NCBI GenBank assembly: GCA_038891035.1
Contig: JAWAEW010000016.1
Span: 1-13,988 of the forward strand
From: UBA10161 sp038891035
Lineage (GTDB): Archaea > Micrarchaeota > Micrarchaeia > Anstonellales > Anstonellaceae
Reading direction: 5' to 3'
Length of the DNA stretch: 13,988 nucleotides
The position numbers were made by a program, and so were the translations under genes. A model generated the notes under the pieces. It saw nothing but the letters and a program-made list of their open reading frames with translations, was not told the origin of the DNA and ran no database searches. The first letter of the stretch is position 1. Every line of letters begins with the position of its first letter. Below, piece by piece: positions 6,934-13,267 of the stretch.

Positions 6934-7431
6934 ATGAGAAATTTTGTGCAACAAAACCAAACCCAAAGAAGAGGAAGTAGCAGCATTCAAACTAAGTTTG
7001 CGGCACAAACACCGGTTCACGAAAGACATTCAAATATTTTGGCAGATAAAGCCGCCATCAAGTCAGCGATACAGGAGCTGAAGCGTGTGCTTCCTGGAGA
7101 GGAGCTGCATCCTGCAATATTTTACCGATTAGATACTGCCTTAAACGGCATAAGAAGCAGAGTCAATTTAGGCTGGAGTATTAGTGTCGTTCTCCATTCA
7201 CTGAAAGTTCTTGAGCAATACTTGGTGGAAAGGAAAGAAGAGGCGCGGGCTTGCCACAGCACTGAAAAGACACTTGCTGAAATTGCAAGGGTATTGTGGG
7301 CAAGGCAAGGCGAAATAGCAGAACTTTGCAAAGAAAGCTTGGATGAAAAAAGCAGGAAAAACTTGAGAAAAATAAGCTGCATGCTGGACAGTATATCATA
7401 CAAGCTTGGCTTTGAAGCCAAGCAGAGGTGA
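6934..7431 (+). CDS. Unrecognised helical cytoplasmic protein
   Basis: A 165-aa protein of no recognised family. The ATG at 6934 is chosen because of the G-rich ribosome binding site just upstream and the TATA spacing. Residues 1-32 are Gln/Arg/Ser-rich and probably disordered. Residues 36-160 look all-helical and amphipathic (KAAIKSAIQELKRVL, VVLHSLKVLEQYLVERKEEA, KTLAEIARVLWARQGEIAEL, RKNLRKISCMLDSISYKLGF). There are no membrane helices, no metal motif and three scattered cysteines (107, 132, 149). It lies 32 bp upstream of the MFS transporter gene on the same strand, so the two may be co-transcribed. No function can be assigned. Confidence 0.75.
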   Translation: MRNFVQQNQTQRRGSSSIQTKFAAQTPVHERHSNILADKAAIKSAIQELKRVLPGEELHPAIFYRLDTALNGIRSRVNLGWSISVVLHSLKVLEQYLVERKEEARACHSTEKTLAEIARVLWARQGEIAELCKESLDEKSRKNLRKISCMLDSISYKLGFEAKQR

Positions 7432-7463
7432 GTCTTCTTTAAGTTTTCTTTTCCAATGTTTTT

Positions 7464-8600
7464 GTGGTTCGCAAAATATTTTGGCTGAACTTCTTGGACG
7501 CTTTTATAGGCGGCGTAGTTATAATTGCTGTTCCGCTTGCTATGCTTCACCTTCAGATAGATATAAAGCATATAGGGATTGTTTTTGCGCTTTCTCCTTT
7601 GGCTTCTTTTTTCGTTCGGCTTGCGGCAGCAGCCCTTGCGGACAGAATTGGTGAGAGGCTTTTTTATATACTGAATGCAGCTTCAAATGCAGCACAGTCT
7701 GCTCTTTATCTTTTTTTTCCCACTCCTGCTGGATTTGCAGCAGGCAAGCTTTTTGATGGAGCCCGCACTTCGCTTATTTGGGCGGTCAACAGGACCAGCA
7801 TAATTTCACATTCAACCCACAATAGGCATTTCACCTTAGGCAGTATGGTTGGAGGAAGACAGGTGTTTTTTGCCCTTGGATGCTTCTCAGTTGCAATCTT
7901 TGCGCCTATTTGGGGCTTTGAGGCACTTTTTTTGCTTTGCTTGCTTATTTCGCTTGGGATGCTTTACCTTGCTTTTGGTGTAAAAAGCAGCATTCAGGGG
8001 CAAAAGGCAGACTGGGCTGAATTACTTTCGTCACGAAGCAGCCTTTTTTATGAGACTGCTGCTGTAATGGCACTTGGAAGCACCTTTTACATGGTGATGC
8101 TTTACATCCTTTTTCCTGTCTTTTTTGCACAGAGAGGCTTTTCCTCATTTGATATTGGGATTCTTTATGCTGCCTATGCGTTGGTTTTTGGGATTGGCTT
8201 GAGATATATCTCAAGCAAAGGCTGGGAAAGCAAAAAGGCAGCAATTGCTGGTGCTTTTGGGTTTGCAGTGCCTCTTGCCGGCATTGTACTTTATCCTGAG
8301 CTTTCTGCTGGATTGTTTGTGCTGATGGCTTTAGGCGATGCGAGCCTTGCTTTAATTTGGGAAGAAACCATCTATCTTCAAGCAAAGCATAGTAAGAAAA
8401 AATCAACTGATATTGCCTTGCTGCATGCACCAGGTATGATTGCCGTATTTGCAGCCTCTGCTGCCACCGGATTTGCACTTGAGGCGTTTGGATTTGCCAC
8501 AATTATTTTGGTTTCAGCTGTTTCTCTTGTGATTTATGCATTGCTTAGTTTGAGACTGATTGCAAAGCAGACTGGTGGCGCGTCAGGGCTCCAGATTTAA
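7464..8600 (+). CDS. Major facilitator superfamily (MFS) transporter
   Basis: A 378-aa polytopic membrane protein with roughly 10-12 hydrophobic segments along its whole length, as in MFS permeases. Between segments 2 and 3, a motif-A-like loop (ALADRIGER, residues about 57-65) matches the MFS GxLADRxGRK signature. A polar central stretch (about 172-190: GVKSSIQGQKADWAELLSSR) would separate the two six-helix halves. It starts at GTG 7464, the first start after an in-frame stop at 7440, with no clear Shine-Dalgarno, so translation may depend on the gene upstream. The substrate cannot be deduced. At 378 aa it is a little shorter than the common 400, with short loops. Confidence 0.82.
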   Translation: MVRKIFWLNFLDAFIGGVVIIAVPLAMLHLQIDIKHIGIVFALSPLASFFVRLAAAALADRIGERLFYILNAASNAAQSALYLFFPTPAGFAAGKLFDGARTSLIWAVNRTSIISHSTHNRHFTLGSMVGGRQVFFALGCFSVAIFAPIWGFEALFLLCLLISLGMLYLAFGVKSSIQGQKADWAELLSSRSSLFYETAAVMALGSTFYMVMLYILFPVFFAQRGFSSFDIGILYAAYALVFGIGLRYISSKGWESKKAAIAGAFGFAVPLAGIVLYPELSAGLFVLMALGDASLALIWEETIYLQAKHSKKKSTDIALLHAPGMIAVFAASAATGFALEAFGFATIILVSAVSLVIYALLSLRLIAKQTGGASGLQI

Positions 8601-8659
8601 ATCATAATTCATTCAACCAAACTCTTCATTCGCGCCAAAAAAGCATCCAAACAGCAAAG

Positions 8660-8667
8660 TATTTAAA
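8660..8667 (+). promoter_or_regulatory. TATA box for the 8743-8955 gene
   Basis: TATTTAAA within the 142-bp gap after the MFS gene. It predicts a start near 8690 and thus a leader of about 50 nt. That leader contains a 7-codon ORF (8723-8746) whose TGA overlaps the ATG at 8743. Confidence 0.5.
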
Positions 8668-8742
8668 CATACTTGAACATAAAAGGAAACTGCATCTTCT
8701 TGGATTTTCTGAAAGACAAAAAATGCATAAAGCGTGGTTGTT

Positions 8743-8955
8743 ATGAGTGAAGAGGTGAAGCTACAGATTTTGGCGGCATGGAATCGCTACACTGCCGAAC
8801 ATATTAGAAGGTATAAGAAAAATGAAGGAAGCAGTGCGCAGCATGAGGAGTATTGTAGGATTTTTAGGGACGGTATATTGAAGCATCCTAAGCTTTCCAA
8901 GAAAGAAAAAGAAGAGCTGCTTATAAAAATCGGTTTCTTTCCGCCGCCTGCCTGA
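8743..8955 (+). CDS. Small charged orphan protein
   Basis: A 70-aa protein starting with MSEEVKLQILAAW. It is predicted soluble and helical and rich in Lys/Glu/Arg, ending in FFPPPA. The ATG at 8743 is preferred over the GTG at 8734, which gives only three more residues. Codon use and composition look like the neighbours', and it has a TATA box of its own. No family is recognised. It is convergent with hjc and its stop codon ends where the minus-strand C/D box sRNA ends. Confidence 0.6.
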   Translation: MSEEVKLQILAAWNRYTAEHIRRYKKNEGSSAQHEEYCRIFRDGILKHPKLSKKEKEELLIKIGFFPPPA

Positions 8956-9013
8956 GGCATCAGAGTCAAGTCACTTCATCATTTGTCAGAGTCGTATTTC
9001 TCATCATTTGCCT
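8955..9013 (-). ncRNA. C/D box sRNA (2'-O-methylation guide)
   Basis: Read on the minus strand, all four boxes are perfect and in order: C box ATGATGA (9007-9001), an 11-nt guide (9000-8990), D' box CTGA (8989-8986), a 3-nt spacer, C' box ATGATGA (8982-8976), a 12-nt guide (8975-8964) and D box CTGA (8963-8960). The flanks AGGCA (9013-9009) and TGCCT (8959-8955) form a 5-bp terminal stem for the K-turn. These spacings are those of archaeal C/D sRNAs, which bind L7Ae, Nop5 and fibrillarin. The guides predict targets AGUCGUAUUUC and AGUCAAGUCACU, each methylated at the base paired five nucleotides upstream of the box. The RNA overlaps the hjc stop codon (9014-9012) and is probably cut from the hjc transcript. 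Confidence 0.9.
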
Positions 9014-9392
9014 AAATTAGGTCATGCGGCTGCTGCCCTATTAGGCGAGCCTTGGATATTGAAATTGTGAATGTTTTTCCTTTCTCTTCAAGCAAATGAA
9101 ACGGAAAAAGCACCCATCCTTCACGATTTTGGCGCCAACCTATAAGGTAAGTAATGCCTGTCTTTTCTTCCCATCTTTTCATTTGCTCAACTTTTTCTTT
9201 TTCAACTGACAAATACGGCTTATCCCAGGCTTTGCACTCGATTGCGTACTGCTTTGGACCACGAAATACCAAAAGGTCTGGAGATAGGGAATTTACTCCG
9301 GAGCCTGCAGCTCGGATTACTTCAAAGCCGTTCTCTGAGAAAAAATGTACAAGCTCCCTCTCAGCCCTTGCGCCTTTGGTATAGTTTCTCAT
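9012..9392 (-). CDS. hjc: Holliday junction resolvase Hjc
   Basis: A 126-aa protein of the usual archaeal Hjc size. Hjc is a dimeric nuclease that cuts four-way junctions in recombination and fork repair. It has the full PD-(D/E)xK core: E11 in KGARAEREL, the AAGSG loop (28-32), D39 in SPDLLVF, and E52-C-K54 in AIECKAW. The start is the ATG at 9392: it gives the canonical N-terminus MRNYTKGARAERELV and lies 25 bp from the TATA-like element centred at 9417.5. Upstream in-frame codons to 9440 would add a hydrophobic extension that is in the promoter and not typical. The 3' end overlaps the C/D sRNA stem. It is divergent from the ZIP gene. Confidence 0.94.
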   Translation of the reverse strand: MRNYTKGARAERELVHFFSENGFEVIRAAGSGVNSLSPDLLVFRGPKQYAIECKAWDKPYLSVEKEKVEQMKRWEEKTGITYLIGWRQNREGWVLFPFHLLEEKGKTFTISISKARLIGQQPHDLI

Positions 9393-9443
9393 CAAATAAT
9401 TCAGAAAGGCAACAAATAATAATGATACTACGGAAAACAAGCT
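9393..9443. promoter_or_regulatory. Compact bidirectional promoter (hjc / ZIP)
   Basis: This 51-bp gap has one AT-rich core, AAATAATA (9414-9421), read as TATTATTT on the other strand. Its centre is 26.5 bp from the GTG of the ZIP gene and 25.5 bp from the ATG of hjc, so one element could place leaderless starts on both sides. No Shine-Dalgarno is visible for either gene. Confidence 0.55.
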
Positions 9444-10151
9444 GTGGACGGATCACAAAATGTCGTTCTTGGTGCAGGCCTTGCCTTCCTTGTAACCTCC
9501 GCTGGGGCCATGATTGCCACTGCAACACATAAGATAGACCGAAGTATGCACTTTGCAATTATTGCATTTGCTGCTGGCGCAATGGGCTTCTCCTCATATG
9601 AGATGATTGTGGGGTCTACAGAGGGTGGGCTTTTTGCTTTAGTGGGTGGATTTTTGCTTGGCATCCTTACAATGGCTGCTGCAGAAAAACTAATACCGCA
9701 TGAGACAGCGTATATAACCCACAAAAAAGCAATTTTGATTGCTGGCGCAATCACACTGCACAATATTCCGGAAGGACTTGCAATTGGCTCGTCTTTTGCC
9801 TCTTCTGATGAGTTGGGCTGGTTAGTTGCAGTCTCTATTGCACTTCAAGATTTTCCGGAAGGTCTGATAGTATCAGCTCCTCTGCTTGCCCTAGGACTGG
9901 CTAAGAGTCGCGCTCTTTTCTGGGGAGCATTTTCTGGGGCGGTTGAAGCCTTTGCTGCAGTTGCTGGGTTTGTTTTTCTTTCTGCAGTAGCAGAGATGGT
10001 CCCGCTTTCTCTTGCATTTGCAGCTGGGGCGATGGTATATATAATCGTATTTGAGATGCTTCCATTTTTTGCAGGCAGAAAAAGTGGGGCACTTGCTTTT
10101 GCCTTGGGTGTGATGGCTGCAAAAATTTTTTCAAGCCTTGTAATAAGCTAA
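9444..10151 (+). CDS. ZIP family divalent metal transporter (ZIPB/GufA-like)
   Basis: A 235-aa protein with about eight hydrophobic helices, the ZIP topology. ZIP proteins carry Zn2+, Fe2+ or Mn2+ into the cytoplasm. The TM4 motif HNIPEG is at 106-111 and the TM5 motif QDFPEG at 135-140. In the bacterial ZIP structure (BbZIP), the matching positions are the binuclear metal ligands His/Asn/Glu and Gln/Asp/Glu, so the Gln in place of His in TM5 is expected for this subfamily. E168 in GAVEAF could be a further ligand. A short loop between TM3 and TM4 carries HETAYITHKK, the usual place for a His-containing loop. The GTG start at 9444 fits a leaderless mRNA from the bidirectional promoter. Together with the VIT1-type protein it gives two metal transporters in the window. 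Confidence 0.9.
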   Translation: MDGSQNVVLGAGLAFLVTSAGAMIATATHKIDRSMHFAIIAFAAGAMGFSSYEMIVGSTEGGLFALVGGFLLGILTMAAAEKLIPHETAYITHKKAILIAGAITLHNIPEGLAIGSSFASSDELGWLVAVSIALQDFPEGLIVSAPLLALGLAKSRALFWGAFSGAVEAFAAVAGFVFLSAVAEMVPLSLAFAAGAMVYIIVFEMLPFFAGRKSGALAFALGVMAAKIFSSLVIS

Positions 10152-10165
10152 ATCTGGGAAATCGA

Positions 10166-10702
10166 CTATATTTCATCTTCTTCAATGCATTCTTCGCAGC
10201 GTAGCTTTCCTGCATCCTTGCGCAAATTTTCTGCATAGCAGCCGCAGGTTTGGCAAACACCTGTAAATATTTCAGCTGGCTTTCCTTCTCGAATTTGCTG
10301 CATTTCAAGCATCACATCCACCATGCCAGGATAAACTCGCAGAAGGTCGCCTTCAGTGATTATGCCTACCAGTCTGCCTTCTTTGTCCACCACGGGAAGC
10401 CTTTTTACCTTATTTAGCCGCAATGCCTCAGCAGCTTCGCTTACTGTAGATGAGGATTTGATTACTTTCAGCGGTTTGCTCATTACACTTTTTAGCTTAA
10501 TTTTTGCAGGGTTTTTGCCCAAAGCAACCACTTTATAGACAATGTCCCTCTCAGTGATGATCCCAGCTGCCTTACCTTTTTGAGTTATTATTACTGAGCC
10601 AACGTTGGTTTTGCGCAACAGACGTGCAGCATCCAAGACAGTCTTTCCTGCAGGCAAAGTAAATACACCTACAGTCATGCACTCACTGACTTTTACATCC
10701 AT
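10166..10702 (-). CDS. Tandem CBS-domain protein with C-terminal zinc ribbon
   Basis: A 178-aa protein. Two CBS domains (about 6-62 and 70-128) form one Bateman module, a sensor that usually binds AMP, ATP, SAM or other adenosyl ligands. Typical motifs are GIITERDIV (47-55) and GIITEGDLL (113-121). The tail has CQTCGC (C150, C153, C155) and CEEC (C169, C172), a likely zinc ribbon that could contact nucleic acid or a protein partner. The ATG at 10702 is chosen because ggagg (minus strand, 10711-10715) precedes it by about 8 nt; the GTG at 10711 is in the ribosome binding site. This CBS-plus-ribbon layout is common in archaea, but its targets are not known to me. It ends 14 bp from the convergent ZIP gene's end. 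Confidence 0.88.
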   Translation of the reverse strand: MDVKVSECMTVGVFTLPAGKTVLDAARLLRKTNVGSVIITQKGKAAGIITERDIVYKVVALGKNPAKIKLKSVMSKPLKVIKSSSTVSEAAEALRLNKVKRLPVVDKEGRLVGIITEGDLLRVYPGMVDVMLEMQQIREGKPAEIFTGVCQTCGCYAENLRKDAGKLRCEECIEEDEI

Positions 10703-10744
10703 TGCACGCACCTCCTAAAAAAGAAATCTCGAACAACTTTTTTA
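10703..10744. promoter_or_regulatory. Short divergent promoter region (CBS gene / small membrane protein)
   Basis: A 42-bp gap. On the minus strand CATTAAAAAAG (10737-10747) could be the CBS-gene TATA box, giving a short leader with the ggagg site. On the plus strand CTAAAAAAG (about 10714-10722) is a weak TATA candidate for the gene at 10745. Each element overlaps the edge of the opposite unit. Confidence 0.35.
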
Positions 10745-10948
10745 ATGTCTTCTGTGCTTAAGGTTTGGGTTGATTTTTTGGAGTTCAAAAGCTTCATGGC
10801 AGGGATTCTATTTACCTTAGGCCTACAGGCTATCTTCCCATTCCTTGGGGTAAAAATAGACGTGGTTCTTCCATATGCGCCTTTGTCCACTATAGCAACA
10901 GGGATAACATTTTTGCTGATTGCTTATTACTTATTCAAAAGCAACTAA
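10745..10948 (+). CDS. Small two-TM membrane protein
   Basis: A 67-aa protein. An amphipathic start (MSSVLKVWVDFLEFKSF) is followed by two hydrophobic helices (about 18-36, MAGILFTLGLQAIFPFLGV, and 44-64, PLSTIATGITFLLIAYYLF), joined by a short loop with one Asp. No family is recognised. The ATG at 10745 has no good Shine-Dalgarno and could be leaderless; the internal ATG at 10796 is an alternative that would keep both helices. Its TAA (10946-10948) interlocks with the TAG of the convergent gene at 10945-10947. It is divergent from the CBS gene across 42 bp. Confidence 0.6.
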   Translation: MSSVLKVWVDFLEFKSFMAGILFTLGLQAIFPFLGVKIDVVLPYAPLSTIATGITFLLIAYYLFKSN

Positions 10949-11271
10949 ACTCTATCTTGCAATTCCTTTAGAATCTTCTTCCTTTCGTTTGCCTTAATTC
11001 TCTGAAAACAATAATAAGAAGATAGACCTGGGAAGTCGATTTTAAGCGCAAACAAATCGTTTTCTTTTAGATACTTTGTTGAAGGAGGATTGTTTTCATA
11101 TGATAAGGAAGCATTCCTTCCAAAAAGCCTTACCGGATTGCCGTGTTTTGTACTTCCAACTAAATAAGATTCACTATTGTGATGGATTATTCCGATTGCT
11201 TTTATGCCATCTTGAAAGCCTCCGGTAAAAATGCGCTTTTCAAATACCTTTTTTGCTTCTGACAGCCTCAT
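10945..11271 (-). CDS. Orphan protein, second member of a tandem paralogous pair
   Basis: A 108-aa protein of no recognised family, clearly related to the gene just upstream (11287-11622). Shared elements in order: LSEA(K/R)K near the N-terminus, YLVG in the middle, a VFG/LFG motif, NDLFALK versus NGLFVLK, and the C-terminal helix RIKANERKKILKELQ versus RLKANEKRQVLKELQ. The ATG at 11271 has a strong Shine-Dalgarno (ggaggt, about 11279-11284), placed between the upstream stop and this start, so the two are translated from one mRNA. The predicted fold is a basic helix, a beta-rich middle and a basic C-terminal helix; nucleic-acid binding is possible but inferred. Its stop overlaps the convergent small membrane protein gene by 3 bp. 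Confidence 0.72.
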   Translation of the reverse strand: MRLSEAKKVFEKRIFTGGFQDGIKAIGIIHHNSESYLVGSTKHGNPVRLFGRNASLSYENNPPSTKYLKENDLFALKIDFPGLSSYYCFQRIKANERKKILKELQDRV

Positions 11272-11286
11272 TCGAACAACCTCCCT

Positions 11287-11622
11287 TCAGAACTCTGGAA
11301 AGTTATAAATTGATTGCAACTCTTTAAGAACTTGCCTTTTTTCATTTGCCTTGAGGCGATAAAAGGTTCGATAAGAAACAAAGTTTCCGTGGTTGAATTT
11401 GAGCACAAAAAGACCATTTTGGCTGAGTTGAGGCTTTTCGAGTGAAACTTTGCCAAAGGCAAGCCCGAATACTTTTGTAATCTCGTGCGAGCTTGCACCT
11501 CCAACCAAATATTCTTTGTCCTTAAGCGCCACAGTGCTTACAAATTTTATTGGCCCGTGGATAGATGCGCATATTGTCTTTTCTGCAAATGCTTTTCTTG
11601 CTTCGGAAAGCTTCACTGCCAT
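11287..11622 (-). CDS. Orphan protein, first member of a tandem paralogous pair
   Basis: A 111-aa protein, paralogue of the downstream gene (see the 10945-11271 entry for shared motifs). It starts MAVKLSEARKAF; the ATG at 11622 is preferred over the GTG at 11631, which adds only MVF. A TATA-like GATTTTAAGC on the minus strand (about 11658-11667) would give a short leader. Its TGA is 15 bp before the next start. The tail after the shared helix (SIYNFPEF) is unique to this copy. Lys-rich composition and a conserved C-terminal helix are the only hints of function; I do not recognise a family. The pair sits upstream of and divergent from the dnaG cluster. Confidence 0.72.
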   Translation of the reverse strand: MAVKLSEARKAFAEKTICASIHGPIKFVSTVALKDKEYLVGGASSHEITKVFGLAFGKVSLEKPQLSQNGLFVLKFNHGNFVSYRTFYRLKANEKRQVLKELQSIYNFPEF

Positions 11623-11680
11623 AAAAACCACTATTTTCCATTCTTTATGACAAAATGCTTAAAATCTTTTGTAACAGAAA

Positions 11681-11690
11681 GGTTTAAAAG
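11681..11690 (+). promoter_or_regulatory. TATA box upstream of the dnaG cluster
   Basis: GGTTTAAAAG is centred about 25 bp before the ATG at 11711, the spacing expected for a leaderless start there. If the 81-aa ORF is not real, dnaG would have a leader of some 265 nt. The core is nearly palindromic, so it could also work leftwards. Confidence 0.5.
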
Positions 11691-11710
11691 CTATCAAAAC
11701 TGTAAATACA

Positions 11711-11956
11711 ATGCTGTGCGTGGATGGCAGCAGGAGTATACGCAATGAACTGCTTGTCAACAACGCACCGCACATATATATTCAAAAACAAGATTTCATC
11801 ACAAGGTTATGCTCATTTCCCTGCAAGCAATGCTTGTTTGGGCTTGGAGCTGAATTGAAAGGTCGTGGCAAATGCCTAATGAAACTTTCCTTGTTGTTGC
11901 ATCAAAAGACTAGTTTAATGGGGAATGGCTTTGCCTTGGTTGAATTCTTGTTTTGA
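11711..11956 (+). CDS. Possible 81-aa cysteine-containing small protein upstream of dnaG
   Basis: The 353-bp gap between the paralogue pair and dnaG holds only this ORF on the plus strand. It encodes MLCVDGSRSIRNELLVNN with a central C34-SFP-C38-KQ-C41, that is C-x3-C-x2-C, the spacing of a radical-SAM cluster motif, plus C3 and C55. At 81 aa it is far too short for a radical-SAM enzyme. Support: a TATA box 25 bp upstream of the ATG, and a stop 19 bp before dnaG, which leaves room for the dnaG Shine-Dalgarno. Against: no recognised family and a composition that is not clearly protein-like in the second half. It could instead be untranslated leader. Confidence 0.35.
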   Translation: MLCVDGSRSIRNELLVNNAPHIYIQKQDFITRLCSFPCKQCLFGLGAELKGRGKCLMKLSLLLHQKTSLMGNGFALVEFLF

Positions 11957-11975
11957 ATCATCAGAAGGTGAAACT

Positions 11976-13238
11976 ATGGGAAAGACGTATATTGACACAG
12001 TGAAATATTTAGTATATGCGAATGTAGAAATTGATGGGATGGTCGAAAAGCCCGATGTGGTTGGCGCGATATTCGGTCAGACTGAAGGACTACTTGGGGA
12101 TGAGCTGGACTTGCGGGATTTGCAAAAGAACGGAAGGATAGGAAGAATTGAGGTTGATCTACAGCCAAGAGGTGGAAGAAGCGTTGGCAAAATAAAGCTT
12201 CCTTCTTCACTTGACATGGTTGAGACCTGCATCCTGGCTGCTGCACTTGAAACGGTAGATCGAGTAGGGCCTTGCGAAGCAAGAATAACAATAGAGAAAG
12301 TGGAGGACACCAGAAACGCAAAGCGCAAGCAGCTGGTAGAGAGGGCAAAGAGTTTGCTGAAAAATCTGCTAACTAATGAGATACCTGAAAGCAAAGAGAT
12401 TTCAGATATGGTAAGGGAAGAAGTCAAAATTGCAGAAATTGAAGAATACGGGCCTGAAAAACTGCCTTGTGGCCCAGGAATTGACAAATCAGACTCAATT
12501 ATTATTGTCGAAGGAAGAGCAGATGTAATCAACCTACTCAAAAACGATATAACAAACGTGATTGCAGTTGGAGGGGCAAACATTACAAATACTATCGTCA
12601 AACTTGCACGCGAAAAGGAGGTTACAGTATTTTTGGATGGTGACCGAGGAGGGGATATTATCTTAAGCGAGCTTGCGCGAGTAGCAGATATTGATTTCGT
12701 GGCAAGAGCACCACCAGGCAAAGAAGTTGAGGAGCTTACAAGAAAAGAACTTATAAAGTGCTTGAGAGCAAAGATACCATTTGAGCAAGGAGTGAAAGAA
12801 AACGATGCCAAAAAAGATGAACGCCGCAAGAAATACGAAAAAGAAGAGAAAAAGAAAGATAAAGAAGTTGCAGAATGGCAGCCAGAAACCTTGGAATTTG
12901 AAGCAAGTGCAATTGATGCACCACCTGTCCCTCCAAGCGAGCCTACGGCTCCACAAGAGGTGCCACCACAGCTTCTTTCTGCACTTGATGAGCTAGAAAA
13001 CACTCTTCGGGCAAGATTTTACAATTCTGAACTTGGGTTGGTCAAGGAAATTCCGGTTAGGGATATGATAAAATCTTTGGAGGAAGAACAAGAAATATAT
13101 GCGATTGTTTTTGATGGGATAATAACGCAGAGGCTTGCAGACATGGCTGAAAGCAAAAAAGTTAGCATTCTTGCTGCAATAAAGCTTGGGAATGTTTTCA
13201 GGAGGCCAGCAGGCGTTCTCATCTATACAAAAACATAG
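11976..13238 (+). CDS. dnaG: Archaeal DnaG primase-like TOPRIM protein
   Basis: A 420-aa protein of the archaeal DnaG family. Archaeal DnaG is a subunit of the RNA exosome, where it aids poly(A)-rich RNA recognition, and it has weak primase activity; the main primase is PriSL. The N-terminal part starts MGKTYIDTVKYLVYANVEID, family-typical, and includes GAIFGQTEGLLGDELDLRDL (30-49). The TOPRIM domain spans about 172-258, with catalytic E179 (IIVEGRAD) and D221-G-D223 (FLDGDRGGD, with D227). A charged, Lys-rich and then Pro-rich linker (about 270-335) precedes a C-terminal domain (about 335-420). The ATG at 11976 is chosen for the aggtga Shine-Dalgarno 5 nt upstream and the canonical N-terminus; the ATG at 11925 would add 17 atypical residues. 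The next gene starts 29 bp downstream. Confidence 0.95.
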   Translation: MGKTYIDTVKYLVYANVEIDGMVEKPDVVGAIFGQTEGLLGDELDLRDLQKNGRIGRIEVDLQPRGGRSVGKIKLPSSLDMVETCILAAALETVDRVGPCEARITIEKVEDTRNAKRKQLVERAKSLLKNLLTNEIPESKEISDMVREEVKIAEIEEYGPEKLPCGPGIDKSDSIIIVEGRADVINLLKNDITNVIAVGGANITNTIVKLAREKEVTVFLDGDRGGDIILSELARVADIDFVARAPPGKEVEELTRKELIKCLRAKIPFEQGVKENDAKKDERRKKYEKEEKKKDKEVAEWQPETLEFEASAIDAPPVPPSEPTAPQEVPPQLLSALDELENTLRARFYNSELGLVKEIPVRDMIKSLEEEQEIYAIVFDGIITQRLADMAESKKVSILAAIKLGNVFRRPAGVLIYTKT

Positions 13239-13267
13239 GTGAGACCATCCACCAGCGTGCAATAAAA

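Noticed and set aside
7945..8502. 185-codon Gln-rich minus-strand frame opposite the MFS gene
   Set aside because: Composition typical of an antisense frame; no promoter or ribosome binding site was seen.
10554..10560. C-box-like GTGATGA with a CTGA about 33 nt later, antisense to the CBS gene
   Set aside because: No C' or D' box and no terminal stem, so there is no sRNA architecture.
12077..13003. 308-codon minus-strand frame opposite dnaG, Ser-rich
   Set aside because: A shadow of dnaG codon use; dnaG has clear domains and its own ribosome binding site.
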